Shown here: in pieces, positions 15,204 through 21,282 of the stretch
Position numbering within the stretch: position 1 is the first letter of the stretch
How the letters are laid out: every line of letters starts with the position of its first letter
Source of the DNA: a virus
DNA length: 23,257 bases
Reading direction: 5' to 3' (one strand)
Virus record (IMG/VR): IMGVR_UViG_3300048813_000008
Location: 1-23,257 of that record
Position numbers and translations under genes: made by a program
The notes under the pieces: generated by a model
The model's input: only the letters and a program-made list of their open reading frames with translations
Told to the model about the DNA's origin: nothing
Databases searched by the model: none

Positions 15204-15515
15204 TTAGGACTTCTTCTTCAACTTGGCGACGAGCTTCTTGATGCGAGGCTTCGGCTTCTTGGGCAACGGCAGCGACCAAACATTGTCGGGTCCGTATCGG
15301 TATTCCTGCTTAGTGTTCGGGTCGTACTTGATGCGGTGACCTGACCAACAGACTTCGGCTAGCACAACGGCAATGACTGCACCGGCTAGCAATCCACCAA
15401 CGAGACCGAAGAGCAATGCGATTGCTGCGATGAACAGTCCTGCGCCTGCGTACTCACCAACCTCTACCGCCCGAATGTTCAGACGGCTTCTCTCTACGGT
15501 GGTTGGTCTAGGCAT
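15204..15515 (-). CDS. Small membrane protein between TerL and portal (103 aa)
   Basis: I start at ATG 15515 (MPRPTTVERSRLNIRAVEVG), inside the end of TerL (8-base overlap), with GAGAG-type purines upstream. Residues about 33-68 form a long hydrophobic, Gly/Ala-rich stretch (EYAGAGLFIAAIALLFGLVG then LLAGAVIAVVLAEV), enough for one bent or two short membrane helices. The C-terminal tail is strongly basic with LPLPKKPKPRIKKLVAKLKK, likely cytoplasmic and possibly DNA- or lipid-binding. Function is unknown. A role as membrane-anchored packaging accessory or as a holin-like protein are both conceivable; neither is supported by a motif. Confidence 0.78.
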   Translation of the reverse strand: MPRPTTVERSRLNIRAVEVGEYAGAGLFIAAIALLFGLVGGLLAGAVIAVVLAEVCWSGHRIKYDPNTKQEYRYGPDNVWSLPLPKKPKPRIKKLVAKLKKKS

Positions 15516-18024
15516 TCGCTTGCTCTCTCTTGATGATGGATGCCAACTCATGTCGCTGACGGTCGGTCAGGAAACGCTCGTTGTCATAGGAACCGAGCGG
15601 CATCTCTTGTGTGGTCATGCCCGGTGGACGAGTGGTCGGCTCTGCTGTCTCTGTCTTGTCCTCGAAGTCAGACGGCAAGAACACATGCGCAAACTCAGTA
15701 GGCGGTGCGTTCATTAGTTCACCCGCTCTGTCGAGTCCCATCAACGAGGCAACGGCCAAGTCGATCTTGTACTGCGAACGCTTGCGGTCCTTGCGAAGTC
15801 GTTGACCTCTGTTGTCGTTGACAAGGATTGCGTTCAACACGTGTGCACGAAGTCGTTCGTCACCGTCATGGCTCATGCCATCTGTAGCGATGAGGTCACC
15901 GAAGCCGCTAGTGGCTGGACTCATGCGAGAGTCGGACTGAGGAAACGTCGTGACCGTCATGCCTTCGCCCTGCATCACTTGCAACGTGCGCTGCCATCGT
16001 GCCGGGTCGGCGGTGAGTTCGACAACGCTGTACTTCTGCGCTGCATTACGGATGCACGCTTCGACATCGAGGACATCAACAACCCAGTCGGGCGGATCGT
16101 CATACGTGCGTTGCCAACATCCGACGACGAACAAGAACGGCTTCTCTTCGAGCGTGACGCCAACGAGTGCCGTCGTGTCGTTGTTCAATGAACCGTCGAA
16201 GGCGAGGCAGATGCGTGTGCCGTCTTCAACGATGCGATCCGGTTCAGCGAGTGCGTCCCATGCAGCAGGTGTGCAGAACTTCTCCTCGACTGTCCACGGT
16301 TGGTTCAACCAGTAGCGTCGGCTGTCGCTCTCACGCTTTTGCGGATCTCGGAACTCGTGCTCGATGAGAACATCGAAGTCCTTCCATGAGGATGCGGGTC
16401 CGAAGAGTTCTGTCAGTCCGGCCTTCAGTGCCACATCATCGGTGATGTCGAGATCCATCGGCGCTTGCTTGTGATCGAAGAGGACACCGTTGACCTTCTG
16501 CGCAGTCTTGAACGTGTCCTCTGCGACCGAATCTTCGCCCGGAGCGAACATCGTGGTCGTTTCAAGCGACCAGGAGTTCAAACTCTTCTCAAGGTTACGT
16601 GTGACCGTGGCGTGAAGAGACTTCAGCGTCGGGAGCAGCCAGAGGTGAGAGTTGTGTGTCACTGTGCCAGCCGGACCAGCCAAGAACAGGTGGTCACTTG
16701 ATGCGACACCGACGCACTTCACCGGTACAGAGTCGACCTGTTCGATGGCCTTGATGGTTACCCATTCGGGACCACGGTTGTGTTGTTGAACTCGTGCGGC
16801 CTTGCGTGGAAGGGAGAACGGCTGGAATCCTCCACGTGCAGTGAAGTTCACCACGTATCCGCCACCGTCACGACTGCGACTGTCCGGCGCCCAACGGCGA
16901 GTCGCTATCTGGCCGAGACTGCGAAGCAGTTTTAGTAGATCGGAAGACAGTTGATCGTTTCCAGAGAATGAACAGTGACCAGACTTGGCGCAATGTCCAT
17001 CGCTGTCCATGAGACCACGAACCAACTGAGTACGCTGGTCGATGGAACAGTGGAAGTATTCGCCGGGTACGTGCTCGTCACCAACAGTGATGTTCGGTTG
17101 TCCTGTGCTGCCATCGCCAAGCCATAGGCCTAGCAGGTACGGATCAACAGGCAAGTCGGCTTCCGGTAGCTTCCAAGGTGCCGGTGCGGGCACTCTGAAC
17201 TTACGACCATCAGCGAACATCTCGCCGGTAGTGCGTACTCGTGGAAGTGCTGCGGACATCGGTCGAGTCATCCACTGATGACCGTCGCTCGCAACGATAC
17301 TGGTGCCATCCTCAAAGGTCACCTTGTAACAATGGCGGTCTTGCTGAATCTCCGTTGTCTTGATGATCTCTACAGGCAGACCATCTGCACCAAGAAGCAT
17401 GTCACCGGGTTTGACATCGCCCATCGTTGTCCAGCCAGTTGGCGTGGGTAGTGGCGTATCAAGAGCTAGTGCCTCATCAAACACGCAGAACGTCTCTTTG
17501 CCGCCATCCTTCGATGATGCCTTCGAGGACTGAGCGACGAGGTAGCCACCGTCAGGCAGGTTCGTTCGTGTGATGCCGATGTCATCGAGGTCGTAGTAGT
17601 CGCAGACGTAGCCGTTCATCAACATGAACTGCACGGCTTCGTAAGTGTTCGAGGCCTGTCCTTCTTCGGTGGCGAAGCACTTGATGACGGGATCGACAAC
17701 CGGAACGCCTATCGGATCTCCGTTCTCGTCCCACCCACCAAAGCGAACCGGGCCGAGGGCTTCTGCGCAGGCGAGCATGGCGGCTAGCTCGGACTTCGCA
17801 CGTCCCTTCGGACGACTGAACACTGCACGGTAGTAGACACGCTGGCCTTCTCGTGCATGTCCCTTCGGGTAAAGCTCGTAGCAGCGATAGATGAAGGCTC
17901 TGAACTCCCAGTCAAGCTCGATGGGTGCTCCTCGAACTGCGCCCGGACCGTGCACCAAGAAGGTCTCGATCCACTGGCAGATCTCAGGGCCAAGCGTCGG
18001 CCTAAGCTGAGTCTTCTTCTTCAT
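15508..18024 (-). CDS. terL: Terminase large subunit, interrupted by an intein (838 aa precursor)
   Basis: After intein removal 564 residues remain, normal for TerL. The ATPase part has a Walker A-like SRPKGRAKSE at about 70-79 and Walker B CVFDE (180-184) followed, after the intein, by SHLW. The nuclease part has Asp610 (CLAFDGSLNNDTTALVGV), Asp673 (VVELTADPARW) and Asp755 (KIDLAVASLMGLD), the RuvC/RNase H-like metal ligands. TerL packages DNA into the prohead at the portal and cuts concatemers. The start is ATG 18024; a TTG directly before it (18027) is possible. GAGAG stands about 9 bases upstream. The gene overlaps the end of TerS by 23 bases. Numbering here starts at ATG 18024. Splicing is essential because the intein splits the Walker B motif. 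Confidence 0.93.
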   Translation of the reverse strand: MKKKTQLRPTLGPEICQWIETFLVHGPGAVRGAPIELDWEFRAFIYRCYELYPKGHAREGQRVYYRAVFSRPKGRAKSELAAMLACAEALGPVRFGGWDENGDPIGVPVVDPVIKCFATEEGQASNTYEAVQFMLMNGYVCDYYDLDDIGITRTNLPDGGYLVAQSSKASSKDGGKETFCVFDEALALDTPLPTPTGWTTMGDVKPGDMLLGADGLPVEIIKTTEIQQDRHCYKVTFEDGTSIVASDGHQWMTRPMSAALPRVRTTGEMFADGRKFRVPAPAPWKLPEADLPVDPYLLGLWLGDGSTGQPNITVGDEHVPGEYFHCSIDQRTQLVRGLMDSDGHCAKSGHCSFSGNDQLSSDLLKLLRSLGQIATRRWAPDSRSRDGGGYVVNFTARGGFQPFSLPRKAARVQQHNRGPEWVTIKAIEQVDSVPVKCVGVASSDHLFLAGPAGTVTHNSHLWLLPTLKSLHATVTRNLEKSLNSWSLETTTMFAPGEDSVAEDTFKTAQKVNGVLFDHKQAPMDLDITDDVALKAGLTELFGPASSWKDFDVLIEHEFRDPQKRESDSRRYWLNQPWTVEEKFCTPAAWDALAEPDRIVEDGTRICLAFDGSLNNDTTALVGVTLEEKPFLFVVGCWQRTYDDPPDWVVDVLDVEACIRNAAQKYSVVELTADPARWQRTLQVMQGEGMTVTTFPQSDSRMSPATSGFGDLIATDGMSHDGDERLRAHVLNAILVNDNRGQRLRKDRKRSQYKIDLAVASLMGLDRAGELMNAPPTEFAHVFLPSDFEDKTETAEPTTRPPGMTTQEMPLGSYDNERFLTDRQRHELASIIKREQANA
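16651..17472 (-). mobile_element. Class 3 intein inside TerL (274 aa), degenerate homing endonuclease
   Basis: The insert runs from Ala185 to Asn458 of the precursor, between extein VFDE and SHLW. It starts ALALDTPLPTPTGWTTMGDV, where most inteins have Cys or Ser. It carries block B DGTSIVASDGHQW with His249 and Trp251 (B:12), block F VPVKCVGV with Cys437 (F:4), and block G THN with Thr456 (G:5), His457 and Asn458, then Ser+1. The missing first nucleophile plus the Trp-Cys-Thr set defines class 3 inteins, which use the block F Cys as first nucleophile. LAGLIDADG-like motifs YLLGLWLGDGS (near 296-306) and LVRGLMDSDG (334-343) remain, but only about 28 residues separate them, so the endonuclease core is deleted and probably inactive. 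DNA was likely acquired by homing and is now fixed. Confidence 0.93.
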
Positions 18025-18505
18025 CAATCACGTCTCTCAATCGAGGATCGTCAGCGCCACCTGTGTGGTTCGCTGCACGCCTACGTTCTCCCTGGTCAAC
18101 GGCCTTTTCTGCCTGCTCGATCTGCCATTGCAGAGAGCGACGGCTCATTGGGCCGAGTCCGTACTCTCGTCGCTGCAAGCGGATCTCGGCAGCGATCTCC
18201 TTCTTGGTCATGCCACGCTTGCCAGCCCAGTAGTCGTGGGTGAGGTCAGCGATGATGAGCAGCCCCGACAGGTCCGAGCGGTCATACTCCGCTGCCATCG
18301 GTGATTCTCGGAGCGATGTCCAGAACTCTTCGGCTGCCGGATGCCATTCCTCGATCTCGCCCGTCTCGAAGTCGATGTTGTGACGGGCAGGTAGCTCTGG
18401 AATGACCGTCTGACCAGGGGTTATAGCGACAAGCGTCTTGGCTGTGCTCGCCTTGTTCCTTCGGCGCCGTTGAGCCGGATTCTTCGGCAGCGGGCCGGGT
18501 GGCAT
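18002..18505 (-). CDS. terS: Terminase small subunit (167 aa)
   Basis: The protein begins MPPGPLPKNPAQRRRRNKAS, the basic Pro-rich N-terminus common in actinophage small terminases, and has a helical middle with DRSDLSGLLIIADLTHDYWA and MTKKEIAAEIRLQRREYGLG followed by SRRSLQWQIEQAEKA. These helices fit the small-terminase DNA-binding and oligomerisation parts. The acidic end (VIDEEEDSA) is also typical. TerS recognises the packaging site and feeds TerL. Its start shares one base with the upstream stop (TAATG) and its end overlaps TerL, so the two are translationally coupled. Confidence 0.85.
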   Translation of the reverse strand: MPPGPLPKNPAQRRRRNKASTAKTLVAITPGQTVIPELPARHNIDFETGEIEEWHPAAEEFWTSLRESPMAAEYDRSDLSGLLIIADLTHDYWAGKRGMTKKEIAAEIRLQRREYGLGPMSRRSLQWQIEQAEKAVDQGERRRAANHTGGADDPRLRDVIDEEEDSA

Positions 18506-18786
18506 TAGGCCTTGTGGTAGTCGGTGCCGCCAACACCGAACAGGTATGGATGCGGGGTCGTCATAGAAGAATGCGAGGTCGACGCCACTACGGTCGGCTT
18601 GACGGGTGCGTGACCTGGATTGCTCACGACCGCTGCGACCTCTACGACCACTGGTGATGATGTACCGGGAATCCAGTCTTCGTGGTTGCAGGTCTCGTCG
18701 TGCTCGTGCACGTGGACGCAGGTCTCGTCATAGTGACCGCACTCTTCGACGGTGCAGAGGTCGTGGTCATGGGTTACTTCGGGCAT
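18505..18786 (-). CDS. His/Cys-rich small protein, putative metal binding (93 aa)
   Basis: I choose ATG 18786 (MPEVTHDHDLCTVEECGHYD) because AAGGAG stands 7 bases upstream; the longer frame to 18858 has no such site. Residues 6-38 are extremely rich in His, Asp, Glu and Cys: HDHDLC..EEC, HYDETCVHVHEHDETCNHED. The C-H-x-H-x-H-D-E-T-C spacing gives two or three potential zinc sites or one small metal cluster. The second half is Val/Pro/Thr/Ser-rich and likely unstructured. It is the first gene after the non-coding region and directly precedes TerS by TAATG overlap. I do not recognise the family. Metal binding is inferred from composition. Confidence 0.75.
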   Translation of the reverse strand: MPEVTHDHDLCTVEECGHYDETCVHVHEHDETCNHEDWIPGTSSPVVVEVAAVVSNPGHAPVKPTVVASTSHSSMTTPHPYLFGVGGTDYHKA

Positions 18787-18902
18787 TAGTAGCTCCTTCA
18801 AGAGCGGATAGAGGTGAAACAGGGCCATCGGGCACCCGGATTCGTGCATCCCGTACATCGGTCAGTTCGGATTCGAACCACCCGTATGCAGGGCTTTTGT
18901 CC

Positions 18903-18917
18903 AAGGACTTGGGGTCC
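18903..18917 (-). repeat. 15-nt direct repeat, downstream copy
   Basis: aaggacttggggtcc (plus strand) is identical at 18903-18917 and 19015-19029. Both copies are followed on the plus strand by aatggattcc after 6 or 16 bases, so the two segments are diverged duplicates. Confidence 0.85.
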
Positions 18918-18965
18918 CTAACAAATGGATTCCCTGATCGACCCACCCCCCGGTCAACGGCTGCA

Positions 18966-18992
18966 TATCTATGCATAGTCAACTGGTGTCAA
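18966..18992 (-). promoter_or_regulatory. Candidate late promoter
   Basis: On the minus strand TTGACA (18987-18992) is a perfect sigma70-type -35. A -10 is less sure: TAGATA (18966-18971) at spacing 15, or GATATG or ATATGC at spacing 17-18, in an AT-rich stretch that contrasts with its surroundings. It points towards the His/Cys-rich protein, TerS and TerL and would give a leader of about 175 bases. Confidence 0.5.
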
Positions 18993-19014
18993 TGCGTACA
19001 CGGGATAGGGGGCA

Positions 19015-19029
19015 AAGGACTTGGGGTCC
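19015..19029 (-). repeat. 15-nt direct repeat, upstream copy
   Basis: Second copy of aaggacttggggtcc. It lies 22 bases upstream of the TTGACA element on the minus strand, while the other copy lies about 50 bases downstream of the putative -10, an operator-like arrangement. Confidence 0.85.
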
Positions 19030-19077
19030 AGTGTAGCTATGGATGAATGGATTCCTACGCTGCGCAGAGAGAATGTA

Positions 19078-19149
19078 TTAGATGTGACGGAGGAGCCAGA
19101 GACCAGCGAGGATCAGCACTATCACTAGGAGGATTGCTGTGAGTGTCAT
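19078..19149 (-). CDS. Tiny membrane peptide (23 aa)
   Basis: The frame starts at ATG 19149 and ends at TAA 19078. It encodes MTLTAILLVIVLILAGLWLL followed by RHI, a single hydrophobic helix with a basic end. The start overlaps the stop of the preceding tiny gene by ATGA. Two very hydrophobic frames in a row joined by ATGA to each other and to the HNH gene are unlikely by chance. Function is unknown; small single-span peptides in phages can be holin accessories or membrane-protein regulators. Confidence 0.55.
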   Translation of the reverse strand: MTLTAILLVIVLILAGLWLLRHI

Positions 19150-19247
19150 TGTCTATTGCTCTTCCATGGATAGATCACTTCACAGTAGAGGATCACTGCT
19201 AGTGGGATGAGACACAGCACCCAGGGAACTACAGCGAACCAGATCAT
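19146..19247 (-). CDS. Tiny membrane protein (33 aa)
   Basis: The frame starts at ATG 19247, overlapping the HNH stop by ATGA, and ends at TGA 19146. It encodes MIWFAVVPWVLCLIPLAVIL followed by YCEVIYPWKSNRQ. One membrane helix covers residues 2-21 and a short charged tail follows. Spacing and hydrophobic content support a real gene, although it is very short. Its role is unknown; the pair with the next tiny peptide may form a two-component membrane unit. Confidence 0.55.
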   Translation of the reverse strand: MIWFAVVPWVLCLIPLAVILYCEVIYPWKSNRQ

Positions 19248-19591
19248 CTGTTGCTCTTGCGACTGTTGCACTGTCTACACAGGACGAGTGTGTTCTCATC
19301 TGCTGCTGTGCCACCAGCCGCCACTGGCTTGATGTGATCTAGTGTGAGCGGATTGTCCTTGGTTGCTTCGTGTGCTTCTCGCTCATATCCTGGGCAAATA
19401 TTCCCATGGCGAGCAATCCATTCAGCGACCTTGCGCTTACTGATGGACTTCCATCTACCTTGGTACTGAGGTCTTGGTGGTCTGGTATCTTTCCGAACCG
19501 GCGTGTGAATCGGACAGCGAGAAGCGCTTCCGGTTACCAAGGTATAGCAACCTCTGACTAGGCAAGGATGAGGCAACTTCTTGAGCGCCAT
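19244..19591 (-). CDS. HNH endonuclease (115 aa)
   Basis: The protein starts MALKKLPHPCLVRGCYTLVT with a Cys pair (CLVRGC) and a further Cys-His (RCPIH) that form an N-terminal zinc site. The HNH core is at the C-terminus: LTLDHIKPVAAGGTAADENT, then LVLCRQCNSRKSNR. The first His of DH, the Asn of DEN and the CRQCNSRK end are all present. Small HNH enzymes encoded next to the terminase genes are known to take part in DNA packaging (HK97 gp74-like) by helping TerL cut the packaging site; that role is likely here. The start overlaps the upstream stop (TAATG). A group-I-intron or free homing role is less likely given the tiling. Confidence 0.9.
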   Translation of the reverse strand: MALKKLPHPCLVRGCYTLVTGSASRCPIHTPVRKDTRPPRPQYQGRWKSISKRKVAEWIARHGNICPGYEREAHEATKDNPLTLDHIKPVAAGGTAADENTLVLCRQCNSRKSNR

Positions 19592-19785
19592 TAGATCTTT
19601 CCGAGGCGGCGATTACGCTTGTAGGCGCAAAGGTCACACCTAAGGCCATCAGCGGCGACTTGTGAGAGACAATCCTGACAGCGGCGCTTTAGGCCAGCAT
19701 CACAAGGGTGATAGACACTGAATCCAGCGGATTCCGACTGGAAACGATATGGGTTATCCCATACCATCTTGTAAGGGTTACGCAC
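19591..19785 (-). CDS. Small zinc-finger protein (64 aa)
   Basis: It starts at GTG 19785 with AAGGAG 9 bases upstream. The sequence starts (M)RNPYKMVWDNPYRFQSE and ends with PCDAGLKRRCQDCLSQVA and LRCDLCAYKRNRRLGKI. The C-x7-C-x2-C ... C-x2-C pattern gives a four-cysteine zinc site, and the end is very basic, which suggests nucleic-acid binding. The start lies inside the end of the previous gene (8-base overlap). The 22-nt repeat lies just upstream of the ribosome binding site. Function unknown. Confidence 0.75.
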   Translation of the reverse strand: MRNPYKMVWDNPYRFQSESAGFSVYHPCDAGLKRRCQDCLSQVAADGLRCDLCAYKRNRRLGKI

Positions 19786-20239
19786 CGTGAGACTCTCCTT
19801 CTATGATACCAGTTCCACCAGTCTCTTCGCTATGTCGAGACCTGATCCATACAGCGATGTCGGGATCTGCTTGCTTCTTCGACCAGTAGTTGAAAGCGTC
19901 GAAGCAGACCTGACACATGCCTCGCTTGGGCCTTGGCAACGCCAACTCATCACAGGCCACACAGTTAGGCACACTTGCTTGACGCTTCTGCTGCTCTATT
20001 TCAGGTTGTTCGAGCATCTGACCTGTTTCAATGAGACTTGCGGCTGCAATGTCGATTGCGATGACTCGATTCGACAACTTGCGGACTGTTTTGCCGATGA
20101 TGTCGTTTTTACGGTCGTGCTTCTCGACATTCTCATCACTTCGAGCGAAGGCCAGTGACAGATATGGACGAAGTTGCTCCAAATGTGTGATTGCATCATC
20201 TAGCGACTTCAGTGTCTTCGCTTCTATGCGTGGATTCAT
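19778..20239 (-). CDS. Hypothetical protein with C-terminal zinc ribbon (153 aa)
   Basis: The protein starts MNPRIEAKTLKSLDDAITHL. The first 90 residues are helical with a possible coiled coil. A four-cysteine ribbon follows at about 93-113, CVACDELALPRPKRGMCQVC, then a short Trp/Arg-containing helix (FDAFNYWSKKQADPDIAVWI). It could bind nucleic acid or act as an adaptor, but no family is recognised. ATG 20239 directly follows the previous stop with GAGG upstream. The DNA for the C-terminal GGTGIIE is the 22-nt repeat shared with the capsid leader. Confidence 0.75.
   Translation of the reverse strand: MNPRIEAKTLKSLDDAITHLEQLRPYLSLAFARSDENVEKHDRKNDIIGKTVRKLSNRVIAIDIAAASLIETGQMLEQPEIEQQKRQASVPNCVACDELALPRPKRGMCQVCFDAFNYWSKKQADPDIAVWIRSRHSEETGGTGIIEGESHGA
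19800..19821 (-). repeat. 22-nt exact repeat, copy upstream of the zinc-finger gene
   Basis: Identical to 12080-12101. Here it is coding for the end of the 153-aa protein and lies right before the AAGGAG of the GTG start at 19785; the same TGGTATCAT extended -10-like motif lies at 19803-19811. Confidence 0.9.
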
Positions 20240-20461
20240 CTACCTACCTCGATTATGTTGCCGGACGTGATGAAGATCACCAGGATCGTCTGTGTAGACC
20301 GTTTCCAACTTGATCGGCTCTTTCCACTCGACTGCTTTCGCCTTGTCGAACTTCTTCTTGCGATTGAACCGAGTTCCAACCCACTTGTGGGCTTTGCACG
20401 ATGAAGATGTGTGATCTACATGTTCACTGCAAGTCAGGACTCGGCATATCTTCTCTGTCAT
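20240..20461 (-). CDS. Small basic Cys/His protein (73 aa)
   Basis: I start at ATG 20461 (MTEKICRVLTCSEHVDHTSS), which overlaps the stop of the upstream gene by ATGA. The N-terminus ICRVLTCSEHVDHTSSSCKA with KAHKW has C-x4-C-x11-C-x2-H, a probable zinc site. A very basic middle (RFNRKKKFDKAKAVEWKE) and a His-rich end (DLHHVRQHNRGR) follow. It resembles other small zinc-module proteins in this cluster. Function unknown; nucleic-acid binding is a guess. Confidence 0.72.
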   Translation of the reverse strand: MTEKICRVLTCSEHVDHTSSSCKAHKWVGTRFNRKKKFDKAKAVEWKEPIKLETVYTDDPGDLHHVRQHNRGR

Positions 20462-20814
20462 GATCGGTCTCGACACATCGGATGTGGACAGTCGTTGTCA
20501 TGACATCCAGCGAAGTTGTGATTGAGTCTCCATAGACAGTAAACACACATAGTCTCGTATTCGGTCTCGAATACTTCTTCTGGTTCGAGTTCGATGAAGC
20601 ACAGCTCACATGCGGTGATGTCGTTGTGGTAGCGCCACCATCGTCGCTTACCGGCCTTGCTCAGCTTGGCTCGATGCTCAACTGATCCTTGCTTGTTGAT
20701 GTTCGGATCACCATGCTTGAGCCAACGCTTGTAATGGGTGCGACAGAGATTATTCGTGATCTTGCCGCCTGGTGGCGAACAGTCTTCGTTGTTGATCTTG
20801 CAGTTTTGGTTCAT
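20458..20814 (-). CDS. Zinc-module protein with HGDP motif (118 aa)
   Basis: The N-terminus reads CKINNEDCSPPGGKITNNLC and then RTHYKRWLKHGDPNI. This C-x6-C-x11-C-x2-H-Y-x-R-W-x2-HGDP pattern is the small zinc domain often found before HNH homing endonuclease cores in phage and bacterial genomes. Here no HNH core follows. Instead there is a second Cys set with CELCFIELE, MCVYCLWRLNHN and CHDNDCPHPMC. So it may be a derived, nuclease-free family member used for DNA or RNA binding. Starts at ATG 20814 with ATGA overlap to the gene above it. Confidence 0.75.
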   Translation of the reverse strand: MNQNCKINNEDCSPPGGKITNNLCRTHYKRWLKHGDPNINKQGSVEHRAKLSKAGKRRWWRYHNDITACELCFIELEPEEVFETEYETMCVYCLWRLNHNFAGCHDNDCPHPMCRDRS

Positions 20815-20972
20815 CGTCTTGACTTCACCGAGATCTTGTTGAGGATTGATTGAGCTACTGCTAGGTCTTCAACTGAGCAACGCTCAGATAGACCACGAGG
20901 CATTGTGGTTCTGATGAGTTCGATTTCTTGGTCTGTCAGAGTTATGCAGTAGGGCTTGTACTTGGTTGTCAT
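20811..20972 (-). CDS. Small hypothetical protein (53 aa)
   Basis: The start ATG 20972 (MTTKYKPYCITLTDQEIELI) overlaps the upstream stop by ATGA and has AAGGA about 9 bases upstream. The longer frame to 21047 has no support. The segment ITLTDQEIELIRTTMPRGLS followed by SVEDLAVAQSILNKI reads as two helices. This type, 'ItLtdqEielI', occurs in many short phage proteins of unknown function. No motif for a function. Confidence 0.7.
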   Translation of the reverse strand: MTTKYKPYCITLTDQEIELIRTTMPRGLSERCSVEDLAVAQSILNKISVKSRR

Positions 20973-21184
20973 CGTCTTGATTCCTTCACACTTCGTCGCC
21001 ATTCGATCTCTCGCTGCGACAACTTGGTATTTGGTGCTGCCATCCATGTGCGGATAGCTGTCTGTGTTGGTGTCTTGTGAATCGCATATAGATATGCGAC
21101 TGCGAACTTGAACTTCTCTTCTGTGCTCGACCCATCAATCACTACGGCCTTCTTGAAGCTGCGCCACGGCATACCTCTAGGCAT
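20969..21184 (-). CDS. Small hypothetical protein (71 aa)
   Basis: It starts at ATG 21184 (MPRGMPWRSFKKAVVIDGSS), 12 bases after the altered stop of the 196-aa gene, without a strong ribosome binding site. The middle FKFAVAYLYAIHKTPTQTAI with RTWMAAPNTKLSQREIEWRR resembles a small helix-turn-helix-like fold, with several Arg/Lys residues at the end. A DNA-binding or regulatory role is possible but weakly supported. Confidence 0.65.
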   Translation of the reverse strand: MPRGMPWRSFKKAVVIDGSSTEEKFKFAVAYLYAIHKTPTQTAIRTWMAAPNTKLSQREIEWRRSVKESRR

Positions 21185-21193
21185 TAGGCGCCG

Positions 21194-21282
21194 TTCTCAT
21201 CGCCCAACCGAGACGTTCGGCTTCCTCTTGATACCGATTCTCATCGCCCAACCGAGACGTTCGGCTTCCTCTTGATACCGAT
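21194..21282 (-). repeat. 44-bp tandem duplication at a gene end
   Basis: Two identical 44-base units begin at 21194 and 21238 (ttctcatcgcccaaccgaga and on). The period is not a multiple of three, so it changes the reading frame at the end of the gene at 21197-21787. Exact identity suggests a recent event. Confidence 0.95.

Larger units (their letters stand above)
18787..19077 (-). other. Non-coding region upstream of the packaging operon
   Basis: No credible gene is seen in these 291 bases. They hold a consensus TTGACA (18987-18992, minus strand), an AT-rich palindrome ctatgcatag around 18970, two 15-nt direct repeats flanking this element, and a G-run (ccgggggg). A GGTTCGAATCC box near 18870 looks like a tRNA T-arm but does not build a full tRNA. 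The region most likely drives the terminase and head genes. Confidence 0.6.

Noticed and set aside
16651-17472. Reading the TerL insert as an ordinary class 1 intein with an error at residue 1
   Set aside because: Ala in place of Cys1 is accompanied by Trp at B:12, Cys at F:4 and Thr at G:5, which together fit class 3 and not a damaged class 1 intein.
18850-18940. tRNA-like element on the minus strand (GGTTCGAATCC box, end arms CGATCAG and CTGACCG)
   Set aside because: The end arms pair 6 of 7 and the T-loop is good, but the T-stem pairs only three of five bases and no anticodon arm with a 7-base loop can be formed. It may be a relic or chance, so it is not called as a tRNA.
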